Origin: Streptococcus suis
GTDB lineage: Bacteria > Bacillota > Bacilli > Lactobacillales > Streptococcaceae
DNA length: 64,000 bases
Direction of reading: 5' to 3'
Assembly (NCBI RefSeq): GCF_902702775.1
Contig: NZ_LR738724.1
Coordinates: 434,001 to 498,000 of the forward strand
Positions 1 to 7,049 of this stretch are shown in pieces. Below the pieces are notes generated by a model. That model was not told the DNA's origin. It was given only the letters and a program-made list of their open reading frames with translations, and did no database searches. Every line of letters starts with the position of its first letter. Position 1 is the first letter of the stretch. Made by a program: the position numbers and the translations under genes.

Positions 1-1
1 C

Positions 2-943
2 CATGGTGGAACAAATTTTGGTTTCATGAATGGTTGCTCTGCTCGTGGTCAAATTGATTTGCCTCAGGTAACTTCTTATGATTATGATGCTATATTGGAT
101 GAAGCTGGAAATCCTACTAAGAAGTTTTATCTTTTGCAACAACGTTTGAAAGAAGTCTATCCTGAATTAGAGTATGCAGAACCGCTTGTAAAAGAGGCAA
201 AAGCTTTTTCAGATGTGTCGCTTCATGATAAGGTGAGTTTATTTGCTACTCTAGAAAATGTAAGCGATTGCGTAAAAGGGTTTTATCCTAAGAATATGGA
301 AGAGCTTGATCAGTCAACAGGTTATATTTTATATAGAACAGAGTTGGAGCGGGATAAGACAGAAGCGGAACGTTTCCGAGTAGTTGATGCGCGTGACCGT
401 ATCCAAATTTATGCAGATGGAAAATTCGTTGCAACTCAGTATCAGACTGAGATTGGTGACGATGTTGAATTGGATTTTAAAGATGACAAGCTAAAATTAG
501 ATATTTTGGTAGAAAATATGGGACGTGTCAATTATGGGCATAAACTAACGGCTCCTACCCAGTCTAAAGGGCTTGGTCGAGGTGCGATGGCTGATTTACA
601 TTTTATTGGTCATTGGGAAACCTATCCTTTGCATCTTGAGTCAGTTGAGGACTTGGATTTTAGTAAGGGCTGGGAGGAAGGTCAAGCTGCTTTCTATCGT
701 TATCAGTTTGAACTGGATGAACTTGCGGATACTTACTTAGACATGACAGGTTTTGGTAAGGGAGTTGTTTTCGTTAATAATGTAAATATTGGACGTTTTT
801 GGGAAAAAGGGCCAATCCTCTATCTCTATATTCCAAAAGGATACTTAAAGAAAGGAGCGAATGAAATAATTGTCTTCGAGACAGAAGGAAAATATAGAGA
901 GAAGATTCATTTTTCACAAAGACCCGTTATAAAAGATTTGTAG
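2..943 (+). CDS. bgaC: Beta-galactosidase, GH35 family (C-terminal part, cut by window start)
   Basis: The reading frame is open from base 2 and begins with HGGTNFGFMNG, the conserved GH35 motif (usually FHGGTNFGFMNG), so the catalytic barrel lies mostly upstream and about 313 C-terminal residues are visible. The remainder matches the galactose-binding jelly-roll part of BgaC-type enzymes (GFGKGVVFVNNVNIGRFW). The family removes terminal beta-galactose, often beta-1,3-linked, from glycans. The stop lies 53 bases before the PTS IIB gene, so the enzyme and the transporter are probably one operon. An internal ATG at 26 is not the true start, because the motif extends upstream of it. Confidence 0.9.
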   Translation, partial: HGGTNFGFMNGCSARGQIDLPQVTSYDYDAILDEAGNPTKKFYLLQQRLKEVYPELEYAEPLVKEAKAFSDVSLHDKVSLFATLENVSDCVKGFYPKNMEELDQSTGYILYRTELERDKTEAERFRVVDARDRIQIYADGKFVATQYQTEIGDDVELDFKDDKLKLDILVENMGRVNYGHKLTAPTQSKGLGRGAMADLHFIGHWETYPLHLESVEDLDFSKGWEEGQAAFYRYQFELDELADTYLDMTGFGKGVVFVNNVNIGRFWEKGPILYLYIPKGYLKKGANEIIVFETEGKYREKIHFSQRPVIKDL

Positions 944-996
944 AAATTTTAATCGGTTTCTGCCTAAAAGATTTATGAAGAAAAGGAGAACACTGT

Positions 997-1482
997 ATGG
1001 CAATTATTGCTACGCGTATTGATGGTCGTTTGATCCACGGTCAGGTTGCTAACTTATGGACGACGAAATTGAACATCGGTCGTATCATGGTTATCGATGA
1101 TGCTGTTGCTCAAAATGACATTGAAAAACAAGGACTGAAATTAGCATGTCCTCCAGGCGTAAAATTATCGATTTTACCGATTGAAAAGGCTGCTAATAAT
1201 ATTAAGGAGGGCAAGTATGATAGTCAACGTCTCTTGATTGTTGCTCGTCGTCCAGAAAACTTCCTTCGCTTGGTAGAGTACGGGGTTGAGCTCCCTGAGT
1301 TGAACGTAGGGAATATGTCTCAAACTCCGGAAACTCGTTCTGTAACTCGTTCTATTAACGTTGTAGATAAGGATATTGCAGATTTTGATGCCTTGGCGGC
1401 TAAGGGTGTAAAATTATTTGCACAAATGGTACCTGGCGATTCACCAAAAGACTTTATGCCATTATTGGATAAGGTTAGATAA
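997..1482 (+). CDS. PTS mannose/fructose/sorbose-family EIIB component
   Basis: 161 residues, the usual length for a mannose-family IIB. RIDGRLIHGQV near residues 7-17 carries the phosphorylated histidine (His15) that accepts phosphate from IIA and passes it to the sugar entering through IIC/IID. AAGGAGAA lies just upstream of the ATG. It is the first of four PTS genes in the order B-C-D-A directly after a GH35 beta-galactosidase. In pneumococci this arrangement (gadVWEF or agaVWDF type) imports galactose-containing or amino-sugar products of the glycosidase. The exact substrate cannot be read from the sequence. Confidence 0.93.
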   Translation: MAIIATRIDGRLIHGQVANLWTTKLNIGRIMVIDDAVAQNDIEKQGLKLACPPGVKLSILPIEKAANNIKEGKYDSQRLLIVARRPENFLRLVEYGVELPELNVGNMSQTPETRSVTRSINVVDKDIADFDALAAKGVKLFAQMVPGDSPKDFMPLLDKVR

Positions 1483-1523
1483 CATTCGGATATTTTTGAA
1501 AAATTTAAAGGAGGATCACTATT

Positions 1524-2417
1524 ATGCAATGGTGGCAAATATTACTTCTAACGCTCTACTCTGCTTACCAGATTTGTGACGAGCTGACAATTGTATCGTC
1601 AGCAGGTTCACCAGTCTTTGCAGGGTTTATCACTGGTTTAATCATGGGCGATATGACAACAGGTTTGGCAATTGGTGCCAGCTTGCAGTTGATGGTGCTT
1701 GGTGTAGGTACATTTGGTGGTGCGTCACGTATTGATGCAACATCTGGTGCGGTATTGGCGACAGCCTTCTCTGTATCACAAGGTATTGACCCTGAACTTG
1801 CAGTAGCTACTATCGCAGTTCCAGTAGCAGCACTTCTTGTTTATACAGATATTGCTGGTCGTTTCTCAACTACTTTCTTTGCACACCGTGTAGATGCGGC
1901 GATTGAACGCTTTGACTACGCTGGTATCGAACGCAACTATCTGCTTGGTGCAATTCCTTGGGCACTTTCTCGTGCACTTCCAGTTTTCCTTGCCCTTGCT
2001 TTTGGTGGTGAGTTTGTAGATGCAATGGTTAAAACTATTGAACAATACCAATGGATTGCCAACGGTTTGACGCTTGCAGCTCGTATGCTTCCAGGTCTTG
2101 GTTTTGCAATCTTGCTTCACTATCTTCCACTTAAACGTAACCTTCACTACTTGGCGGTAGGTTTCGCTCTTACAGCTATGTTGACTGTTCTTTACGGTAA
2201 CGTATCAGCTTTGGGTGGTGCAGTTGCTGGTATCGTTGGCACTCTTCCTGAAGATGCAGGCGTAAGCTTTGTCAATAACTTCAAAGGTTTGTCAATGATT
2301 GGTATCGCTATTGTGGGTGCATTCCTTTCAGTGATTCACTTCAAAAATAGCCAAAAAGTAACTGTGGTTGCTCCATCAAATTCAGAAAGTGGGGAAATTG
2401 AAGATGACGAAATCTAA
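1524..2417 (+). CDS. PTS mannose/fructose/sorbose-family EIIC component
   Basis: 297 residues, strongly hydrophobic, with family features such as the N-terminal QICDELTIVSSAGSPVFAGF segment and the glycine-rich LVLGVGTFGGASRIDATSG-type loop. It forms the membrane sugar channel together with IID. AAAGGAGGATC sits at a good distance before the ATG. Its 3' end overlaps the IID start by 14 bases, so the two are translationally coupled. The acidic C-terminal tail (GEIEDDEI) is cytoplasmic in the expected topology. Confidence 0.93.
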   Translation: MQWWQILLLTLYSAYQICDELTIVSSAGSPVFAGFITGLIMGDMTTGLAIGASLQLMVLGVGTFGGASRIDATSGAVLATAFSVSQGIDPELAVATIAVPVAALLVYTDIAGRFSTTFFAHRVDAAIERFDYAGIERNYLLGAIPWALSRALPVFLALAFGGEFVDAMVKTIEQYQWIANGLTLAARMLPGLGFAILLHYLPLKRNLHYLAVGFALTAMLTVLYGNVSALGGAVAGIVGTLPEDAGVSFVNNFKGLSMIGIAIVGAFLSVIHFKNSQKVTVVAPSNSESGEIEDDEI

Positions 2418-3222
2418 TTACAAATTAACAAAAGAAGATTTTAATCAAATCAACAAACGTAGCTTGTTCACTTTCCAACTTGGTTGGAACTATGAGCGGA
2501 TGCAGGCATCTGGCTACCTCTACATGATTTTGCCACAATTGCGTAAAATGTATGGAGATGGTACTCCTGAGTTGAAGGAAATGATGAAATTGCATACTCA
2601 GTTCTTCAATACTTCACCATTTTTCCATACCATCATCACAGGTATTGACTTGGCACTTGAAGAAAGTGACGGTGTGGCTTCTAAAGATGCAGTTAACGGT
2701 ATTAAAACTGGTTTGATGGGACCATTTGCCCCAATTGGTGACTCAATCTTTGGTTCATTGGTACCAGCTATCATGGGTACTGTTGCAGCGACTATGGCGG
2801 CTCAAGGTCAGCCTTGGGGTATCTTCCTTTGGGTAGCAGTAGCAGTGGTTTATGACATCTTCCGTTGGAAACAGTTGGAAGTTGCCTACAAAGAAGGTAC
2901 TAAGTTGATTACAACCATGCGTGATCGCTTGACAGCTCTTGTTGATGCTGCTTCAGTCATGGGTGTCTTCATGATGGGTGCCTTGATTGCAACTATGATT
3001 AACTTTGAAGTGACTTGGGCTCCAACTGTAGGTGAGAAAGTGATTGACATTCAAGACTTGCTCAACACAATCTTCCCTCGCCTTGTTCCAGCTGTCTTTA
3101 CAGGTTTTGTATTCTGGTTGCTCGGTCGTAAAGGTATGACCTCTACCAAGGCTATCTTGATCATCATTGCGCTTGCTCTTTGCTTGTCAGCAATCGGTCA
3201 CTTCGCATTTGGTATGGCATAA
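2404..3222 (+). CDS. PTS mannose/fructose/sorbose-family EIID component
   Basis: 272 residues from the ATG at 2404. An in-frame ATG at 2368 exists but lies well inside the IIC gene, and the 2404 start (MTKSNYKLTKEDF) matches the usual EIID beginning. Hallmarks are RSLFTFQLGWNYERMQASGY near residue 20, NTSPFFHTIITGIDLALEE, and GLMGPFAPIGDSIFGSLVPA. It pairs with IIC in the membrane. The stop codon overlaps the start of the IIA gene by one base (TAATG), indicating coupled translation of two membrane subunits and their phosphodonor. Confidence 0.93.
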   Translation: MTKSNYKLTKEDFNQINKRSLFTFQLGWNYERMQASGYLYMILPQLRKMYGDGTPELKEMMKLHTQFFNTSPFFHTIITGIDLALEESDGVASKDAVNGIKTGLMGPFAPIGDSIFGSLVPAIMGTVAATMAAQGQPWGIFLWVAVAVVYDIFRWKQLEVAYKEGTKLITTMRDRLTALVDAASVMGVFMMGALIATMINFEVTWAPTVGEKVIDIQDLLNTIFPRLVPAVFTGFVFWLLGRKGMTSTKAILIIIALALCLSAIGHFAFGMA

Positions 3223-3623
3223 TGACTAGAAGTTTAGTATTAGTAAGTCATGGTATCTTCTGCGAGGAGTTGAAAAAATCTACTGAAATGATTATGGGGC
3301 CTCAAGAGGACATATATACAGTAGCTTTATTACCAGAAGAAGGTCCAGAAGACTTCCAGAAAAAATTTGAAGAAACAATTGCTAATCTAGATGACTTTGT
3401 TGTCTTCGCAGACTTGTTGGGCGGTACACCAGCCAACGTCGTATCACGAAAATTGATTGAAGGTGGGCAGTTTGACCTCTATGCAGGTATGAATATGCCA
3501 ATGGTTATCGGCTTCTTGAACGGCGTCTTGCTTGGCGAAGCTGTAGACTATGTCGAATTTGGTACAAGCAACCTAGTTCATGTCAATAGCCTATTAACAA
3601 GTGATGAAGATGACGATGAGTGA
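3222..3623 (+). CDS. PTS mannose/fructose/sorbose-family EIIA component
   Basis: 133 residues starting at the ATG that overlaps the IID stop; a longer frame from 3180 would lie inside IID and is not the start. LVLVSHGIFCEELKKSTEMIMG contains the active histidine (His10) phosphorylated by HPr, and FADLLGGTPANVVSRKL is the conserved IIA signature. The C-terminal EDDDE tail is acidic. It completes the B-C-D-A set. The sugar isomerase gene agaS, which in pneumococcus lies between this subunit and galM, is absent here. Confidence 0.93.
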   Translation: MTRSLVLVSHGIFCEELKKSTEMIMGPQEDIYTVALLPEEGPEDFQKKFEETIANLDDFVVFADLLGGTPANVVSRKLIEGGQFDLYAGMNMPMVIGFLNGVLLGEAVDYVEFGTSNLVHVNSLLTSDEDDDE

Positions 3624-3648
3624 AACAGTCAGGGAAGTGACTGTTTCA
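3621..3648 (+). terminator. Hairpin after the PTS genes
   Basis: A perfect 10-base inverted repeat (TGAAACAGTC / GACTGTTTCA, loop of 8) begins at the stop codon of the IIA gene. It lacks a T-run, so it may attenuate transcription or protect the mRNA end rather than terminate fully. Confidence 0.4.
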
Positions 3649-3757
3649 GCCTGAGCCTAGAAATAAGAGAGTGAGGCTAACTCAGCCGATTGTTACAGAC
3701 GGATTTGATTTTCGTTAATTATAAAATGTTCTATAGTTGATAGGCTTTAAGTATCCT

Positions 3758-3783
3758 GAGGGAGTTACAATAGTGACTCCCTC
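3758..3783 (+). terminator. Hairpin upstream of galM
   Basis: Inverted repeat GAGGGAGT / ACTCCCTC, extendable by two pairs (one G-U), lying 23 bases before galM. No clear T-run follows. Together with the hairpin at 3621-3648 it brackets the short spacer where agaS would be in related genomes. Confidence 0.35.
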
Positions 3784-3805
3784 ATTTGGCTTGTGAGGAA
3801 AAGAA

Positions 3806-4807
3806 ATGATTGAAGTAAAAACATTTGGTGAAAAAGCAAAACTGTATTGCTTGGAAAACAAGAATGGCATGCAGGTAACCTTGACGGATTTTGGAGCTAG
3901 AGTGGTAGAAGTGCTTCTGCCAGTAGAAGAAAATGGCGGTTTACGAAATGTCAGTTTGGCGGCTAAGTCGGATGAAGATTACCGCAAGACAGATTTGTAT
4001 CCTGGTTCAACAATTATCCCAGTAGCGGGGCGTATTTCAGGTGCCCAAGCTGAGATAAAGGGAACAAGCTATCATTTTACAGAAAATGAACCTGGTAGGA
4101 CTCTACACGGTGGGGTTGACACGGCAAATGAGCAGTACTGGGACGTTGAGCTAGACCATGAGAGAAATCAAGTGACCTTTGGTATGGTCCTAAAAGATGG
4201 TTTTAATGGCTTTCCTGGTGATGTGAGGGTCAAGGCTATTTATTGTTTGACGGATAAAAATGAATTGACAGTTGACTACCAGGCTGTATCGGATAAGGAT
4301 ACGATTTTTAATCCGACCAACCATATCTATTTCAACTTGACTGGTGATTTTCAACGGTCAGTTGCCGAGCACCGTATTAAAATTGCTGCCAATCACTATG
4401 CTCCGCTTGGGGAGGATAACCTGCCAACGGGTGTCTTAGAAGATGTGACAGGGACGCCGTTTGATTTTAGAGATTTTGCGCCTTTTACTCAGGGATTTGA
4501 TAGCCAATATCCTCAAAATGTGTTGGTAAAAGGCTATGACCACCCATGGGTATTGGAAGAGGTGGATATTCCGGTAGAAGTTTTGAGTCCAGATGGGAAA
4601 ATTGGACTCAGTGTCAAAACCAACCAGCCTGCGGTCGTTATTTATACATATAATTTTCCTGTTGAAGCTTTGGCCTGTTACCACGGTGTCTTTAGTTTAG
4701 AGTGTCAGGCCTTGCCGAATGCGTGCAATGTCGATGGATTTGGTTCGATTTTGTTAGAACAAGGAGAAGAATTTCTGTCTAAAACGACCTATCGTTTTAC
4801 TTGGTAA
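3806..4807 (+). CDS. galM: Aldose 1-epimerase (galactose mutarotase)
   Basis: 333 residues, typical for GalM. It interconverts beta- and alpha-anomers of galactose so that galactokinase can use the beta-galactose released by the beta-galactosidase. NPTNHIYFNLTGD carries the conserved catalytic histidine and SLECQALPNACN the conserved glutamate region; PVAGRISGAQ and RTLHGG are further family motifs. A ribosome site (GAGGAAAAG) precedes the ATG. Its position after the GH35 enzyme and PTS fits one galactoside-use pathway. A terminator follows directly. Confidence 0.93.
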   Translation: MIEVKTFGEKAKLYCLENKNGMQVTLTDFGARVVEVLLPVEENGGLRNVSLAAKSDEDYRKTDLYPGSTIIPVAGRISGAQAEIKGTSYHFTENEPGRTLHGGVDTANEQYWDVELDHERNQVTFGMVLKDGFNGFPGDVRVKAIYCLTDKNELTVDYQAVSDKDTIFNPTNHIYFNLTGDFQRSVAEHRIKIAANHYAPLGEDNLPTGVLEDVTGTPFDFRDFAPFTQGFDSQYPQNVLVKGYDHPWVLEEVDIPVEVLSPDGKIGLSVKTNQPAVVIYTYNFPVEALACYHGVFSLECQALPNACNVDGFGSILLEQGEEFLSKTTYRFTW

Positions 4808-4820
4808 AAAAATGGGGACT

Positions 4821-4846
4821 CTAACTGTGTTACAGTTAGGGTTTTC
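4821..4846 (+). terminator. Rho-independent terminator of galM
   Basis: CTAACTGT / ACAGTTAG stem with a 3-base loop followed by GGTTTTCTT, 13 bases after the galM stop codon. Confidence 0.75.
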
Positions 4847-4874
4847 TTGTGTTTTCTAGAAAATATGGTATAAT
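4847..4874 (+). promoter_or_regulatory. Sigma-70 type promoter for the DUF1912 gene
   Basis: TTGTGT, 16 bases, TATAAT, about 43 bases before the gene start at 4917 and just after the galM terminator. Confidence 0.6.
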
Positions 4875-4916
4875 AAACCGGTGTGTTTCAATTGAAGCAG
4901 GCGAAAGAGGAAAATA

Positions 4917-5171
4917 ATGACAAAAGAACAAGAATTTTTAAAAGAATTTGAAGCTTGGGTCAACACTCAGGTCATGGTAAACGAGATGGCGGTTGAAGAA
5001 AGTCGTCGTGTCTTGGAAGAAGACAAAGATGAGCGTGCAGCGGATGCTTATATTCGTTATGAGAGCAAGCTGGATGCCTATCGATTCATTCAAGGGAAAT
5101 TTGCCAACTACCATGCTGGCAAAGGTTTTCATGATTTACCAGATGAGTTGTTTGGTCAAAGGCATTATTAA
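4917..5171 (+). CDS. DUF1912-family small conserved protein
   Basis: 84 residues, highly charged, predicted helical and cytoplasmic (EFLKEFEAWVNTQVMVNEMA; ends DLPDELFGQRHY). It matches my memory of the DUF1912 proteins found in streptococci close to valS, whose function is unknown. AGAGGAAAATA provides the ribosome site and a good promoter lies upstream. No signal peptide, membrane segment or catalytic motif is visible. Confidence 0.8.
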   Translation: MTKEQEFLKEFEAWVNTQVMVNEMAVEESRRVLEEDKDERAADAYIRYESKLDAYRFIQGKFANYHAGKGFHDLPDELFGQRHY

Positions 5172-5231
5172 GAAACTATATTCACAGTTCAGCATTTCTA
5201 TCTAAGGATAGTTCTTCAGCTATTCATCGTT

Positions 5232-5268
5232 GTTTTTTCAAAATACAGTCAGTATTTCCTCAAAAAAC
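5232..5268. repeat. Nested inverted repeat in intergenic region
   Basis: GTTTTTT (5232-5238) pairs with AAAAAAC (5262-5268), enclosing AAATAC (5241-5246) / GTATTT (5252-5257). The following bases (GCCTTGATTAGTGAAAA) closely resemble GCCTTGATGAGTGAAAA at about 33125-33141, suggesting a dispersed intergenic repeat or its remnant. Confidence 0.4.
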
Positions 5269-5346
5269 GGCCTTGATTAGTGAAAAACTATTTCTTATAT
5301 AGGTACTTTACTTGTGAGTACAGGTTCTAAGGAGAAAGGAGTTAAC

Positions 5347-5733
5347 ATGGCAAAGAAAAAAGTAAATCGAAAAAAACAATTGAAAAAACAATTAGCAGAC
5401 TTGAAACGTGCAGGTCGTGTAGGTCTTGAAAGAGCTGCAGAGGTAGTAGAGACAGTTGCTCACAAGACTGAGGCTGTAGTAGAGCATGCTGTGGAACAAG
5501 TGAAAGAAGTTGTAGCAGAGGTGACTTCTTCAGCGACTTCATTGGAAGACTTTTTGGCACTTCCTGAGTTGGAAGGCATTGCGGCAGCACGTTTGGAAAC
5601 CTTCTACGAAGCAGGTATTCAATCTGTGGCGGATTTTGCAAACCATACAGAAAAAGAGCTCTTGGCTCTTAAAGGCATCGGTCCTGCAACCATCAAGCAG
5701 TTGAAAGAAAAAGGGATTGAGTTGAAAGCTTAA
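5347..5733 (+). CDS. Helix-hairpin-helix domain protein with a Lys-rich N-terminus
   Basis: 128 residues from the ATG at 5347, chosen because AAGGAGAAAGGAGTT sits just upstream; a GTG 33 bases earlier has no ribosome site. The N-terminus (MAKKKVNRKKQLKKQ) is very basic, the middle (about residues 28-62) is an Ala/Val/Glu-rich amphipathic helix, and the C-terminus is a helix-hairpin-helix motif (ELLALKGIGPATIKQLKEKGI) of the kind that contacts DNA backbone non-specifically. The specific role is unknown; a nucleoid-associated or repair-accessory function is inference. Confidence 0.7.
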   Translation: MAKKKVNRKKQLKKQLADLKRAGRVGLERAAEVVETVAHKTEAVVEHAVEQVKEVVAEVTSSATSLEDFLALPELEGIAAARLETFYEAGIQSVADFANHTEKELLALKGIGPATIKQLKEKGIELKA

Positions 5734-5764
5734 ATCCCTTGCTTTTCAAGGTGCAATTTGTTAC

Positions 5765-5955
5765 AATAAAGCCATTCAGAGGTGTTTTGAGCCCCATTTG
5801 TCACAGGAAGCGGTGGTACTGAGAAATCCGCACAAATGTCAAAACTGGTTGCTGATGGTGTGAATCGAATAAGCAAAGTGCAGATAACTTATCTGAACAA
5901 GGGTGGTACCGCGGAATAACTTCGTCCCTGTCTAGCAAGTCTAGGCGGGGATTTT
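5765..5955 (+). promoter_or_regulatory. T-box leader, probably valine-responsive
   Basis: The T-box core AAGGGTGGTACCGCGG lies at 5899-5914, followed by a terminator stem (5925-5935 / 5941-5951) and TTTT. A long stem I is visible: GTTTTGA and CATTTGT upstream pair with ACAAATG and TCAAAAC downstream, capped by GCGG/CCGC (to 5830). The unpaired GTC at 5838-5840 is my reading of the specifier codon (valine), which agrees with valS lying downstream, but two unrelated genes separate the leader from valS. The codon assignment is tentative; the T-box itself is firm. Confidence 0.88.
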
Positions 5956-5974
5956 CATTTGGAAAGGAGAAGAT

Positions 5975-6364
5975 ATGCTACATCATGTTGAAATATATGT
6001 TTCAGACTTGGAAACCTCACGTGCATTTTACGATTTTCTTCTGACCAAGCTGGGCTACTCGCTCTATCAGGAGTGGGAGGACGGGCTGTCTTATAAAAAA
6101 GCAGAGCAGTACCTGGTCTTTGTCCAAACGCCAAAGGACTTCCTAGAGGCAGGTTATCACCGGTGCCGAACAGGTCTCAATCATCTAGCCTTTCATGCGG
6201 GCACACCTGATGAGATTGACCAATGGCGGAAGGAATTTTTGACCAGACGAGTCAAATTGCTCTACGACGACCGCTATCCCCATGCAGGAGGACCAAACCA
6301 CTATGCCCTCTATCTAGAAGACCCAGATGGGATAAAGATAGAGTTGGTGGGGGAGGCAGTATGA
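5975..6364 (+). CDS. VOC-family (glyoxalase/bleomycin-resistance fold) protein
   Basis: 129 residues. The N-terminal LHHVEIYVSDLETSRAFYDFLL and C-terminal HYALYLEDPDGIKIELV are the two halves of a vicinal-oxygen-chelate fold with the expected metal-ligand positions (His near residue 3 and Glu near residue 126). The substrate is unknown; relatives include glyoxalase I, dioxygenases and antibiotic-binding proteins. AAAGGAGA precedes the ATG. It is the first gene after the T-box terminator, so its expression should rise under valine tRNA shortage. Its stop overlaps the next start (ATGA). Confidence 0.85.
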   Translation: MLHHVEIYVSDLETSRAFYDFLLTKLGYSLYQEWEDGLSYKKAEQYLVFVQTPKDFLEAGYHRCRTGLNHLAFHAGTPDEIDQWRKEFLTRRVKLLYDDRYPHAGGPNHYALYLEDPDGIKIELVGEAV

Positions 6365-6936
6365 ATCTAATTATTATTGGAGCACAAGCTTCTGGCAAGA
6401 TGACCGTTGGGCAGGAAGTTGCGAAATTGACAGGGATGACACTCTTTCATAATCATGATTCGATTGATTTTAGCCTACGATTTATCCCAGAATTTTCTGA
6501 GGATATGTTCGATCTCAATACACGTATTACATTTGCTGTTTATGATGTGTTTGCTAGTTCAGGCCGCCCACTGATTGGAACTGCCCTGATTAATTTTAAA
6601 AATCCCATAGATGTTCAATTTCTTACAACAGTTCAGACGATTTTTCATCATCGTGGTCAGGAAATTTTATTTGTTGAATTGGAAACTACTTTAGATGAAC
6701 GTCTGCGGCGTAATCGGACAGAAAATCGACTGACCCATAAACCTTTGAAACGAAACATTGAAGTTTCAGAGGCTGAGATTCTTTCTACAGCTGATACATG
6801 TCAATATACCTCATTAGGCATTCCAGAGGGCATTCAGCATTATCTCAAAATTAATAATACCCATCTTTCTGCTAATGACGTAGCTCAACTGATTATCCAA
6901 AAAATGGAAGAGCTTGAGCAAGAACAAACGAAATAG
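6361..6936 (+). CDS. P-loop nucleotide-binding (kinase-like) protein
   Basis: 191 residues from the ATG at 6361, which overlaps the preceding stop (ATGA). The N-terminus MNLIIIGAQASGKMTVG is a Walker A loop (GxxxSGKMT) at residues 7-15, and TTLDERLRRNRTENR resembles the arginine-rich lid of small-molecule kinases (shikimate kinase or AAA_18/AAA_33 type). The substrate is not recognisable. It is probably co-transcribed with the VOC gene and valS under the T-box. Confidence 0.75.
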   Translation: MNLIIIGAQASGKMTVGQEVAKLTGMTLFHNHDSIDFSLRFIPEFSEDMFDLNTRITFAVYDVFASSGRPLIGTALINFKNPIDVQFLTTVQTIFHHRGQEILFVELETTLDERLRRNRTENRLTHKPLKRNIEVSEAEILSTADTCQYTSLGIPEGIQHYLKINNTHLSANDVAQLIIQKMEELEQEQTK

Positions 6937-6982
6937 CCAGCCCAAAGGACTGACTATTTCTAGGAAATTATATGAAAAAGAA

Positions 6983-7011
6983 TTGGGCTATTTCTAGCTT
7001 GAGGATAGTAT
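6983..7011 (+). promoter_or_regulatory. Candidate promoter immediately before valS
   Basis: TTGGGC, 17 bases, TAGTAT, 39 bases before the valS ATG. If active it would give valS a T-box-independent transcript. Confidence 0.4.
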
Positions 7012-7049
7012 AAACCAATTTTCTTAAAGAATACTAAAGGAGAAAAATA

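Noticed and set aside
6223..6360. Upstream extension of the P-loop protein
   Set aside because: It would overlap the VOC gene by 138 bases in another frame; the ATG at 6361 opens directly on the Walker A strand.
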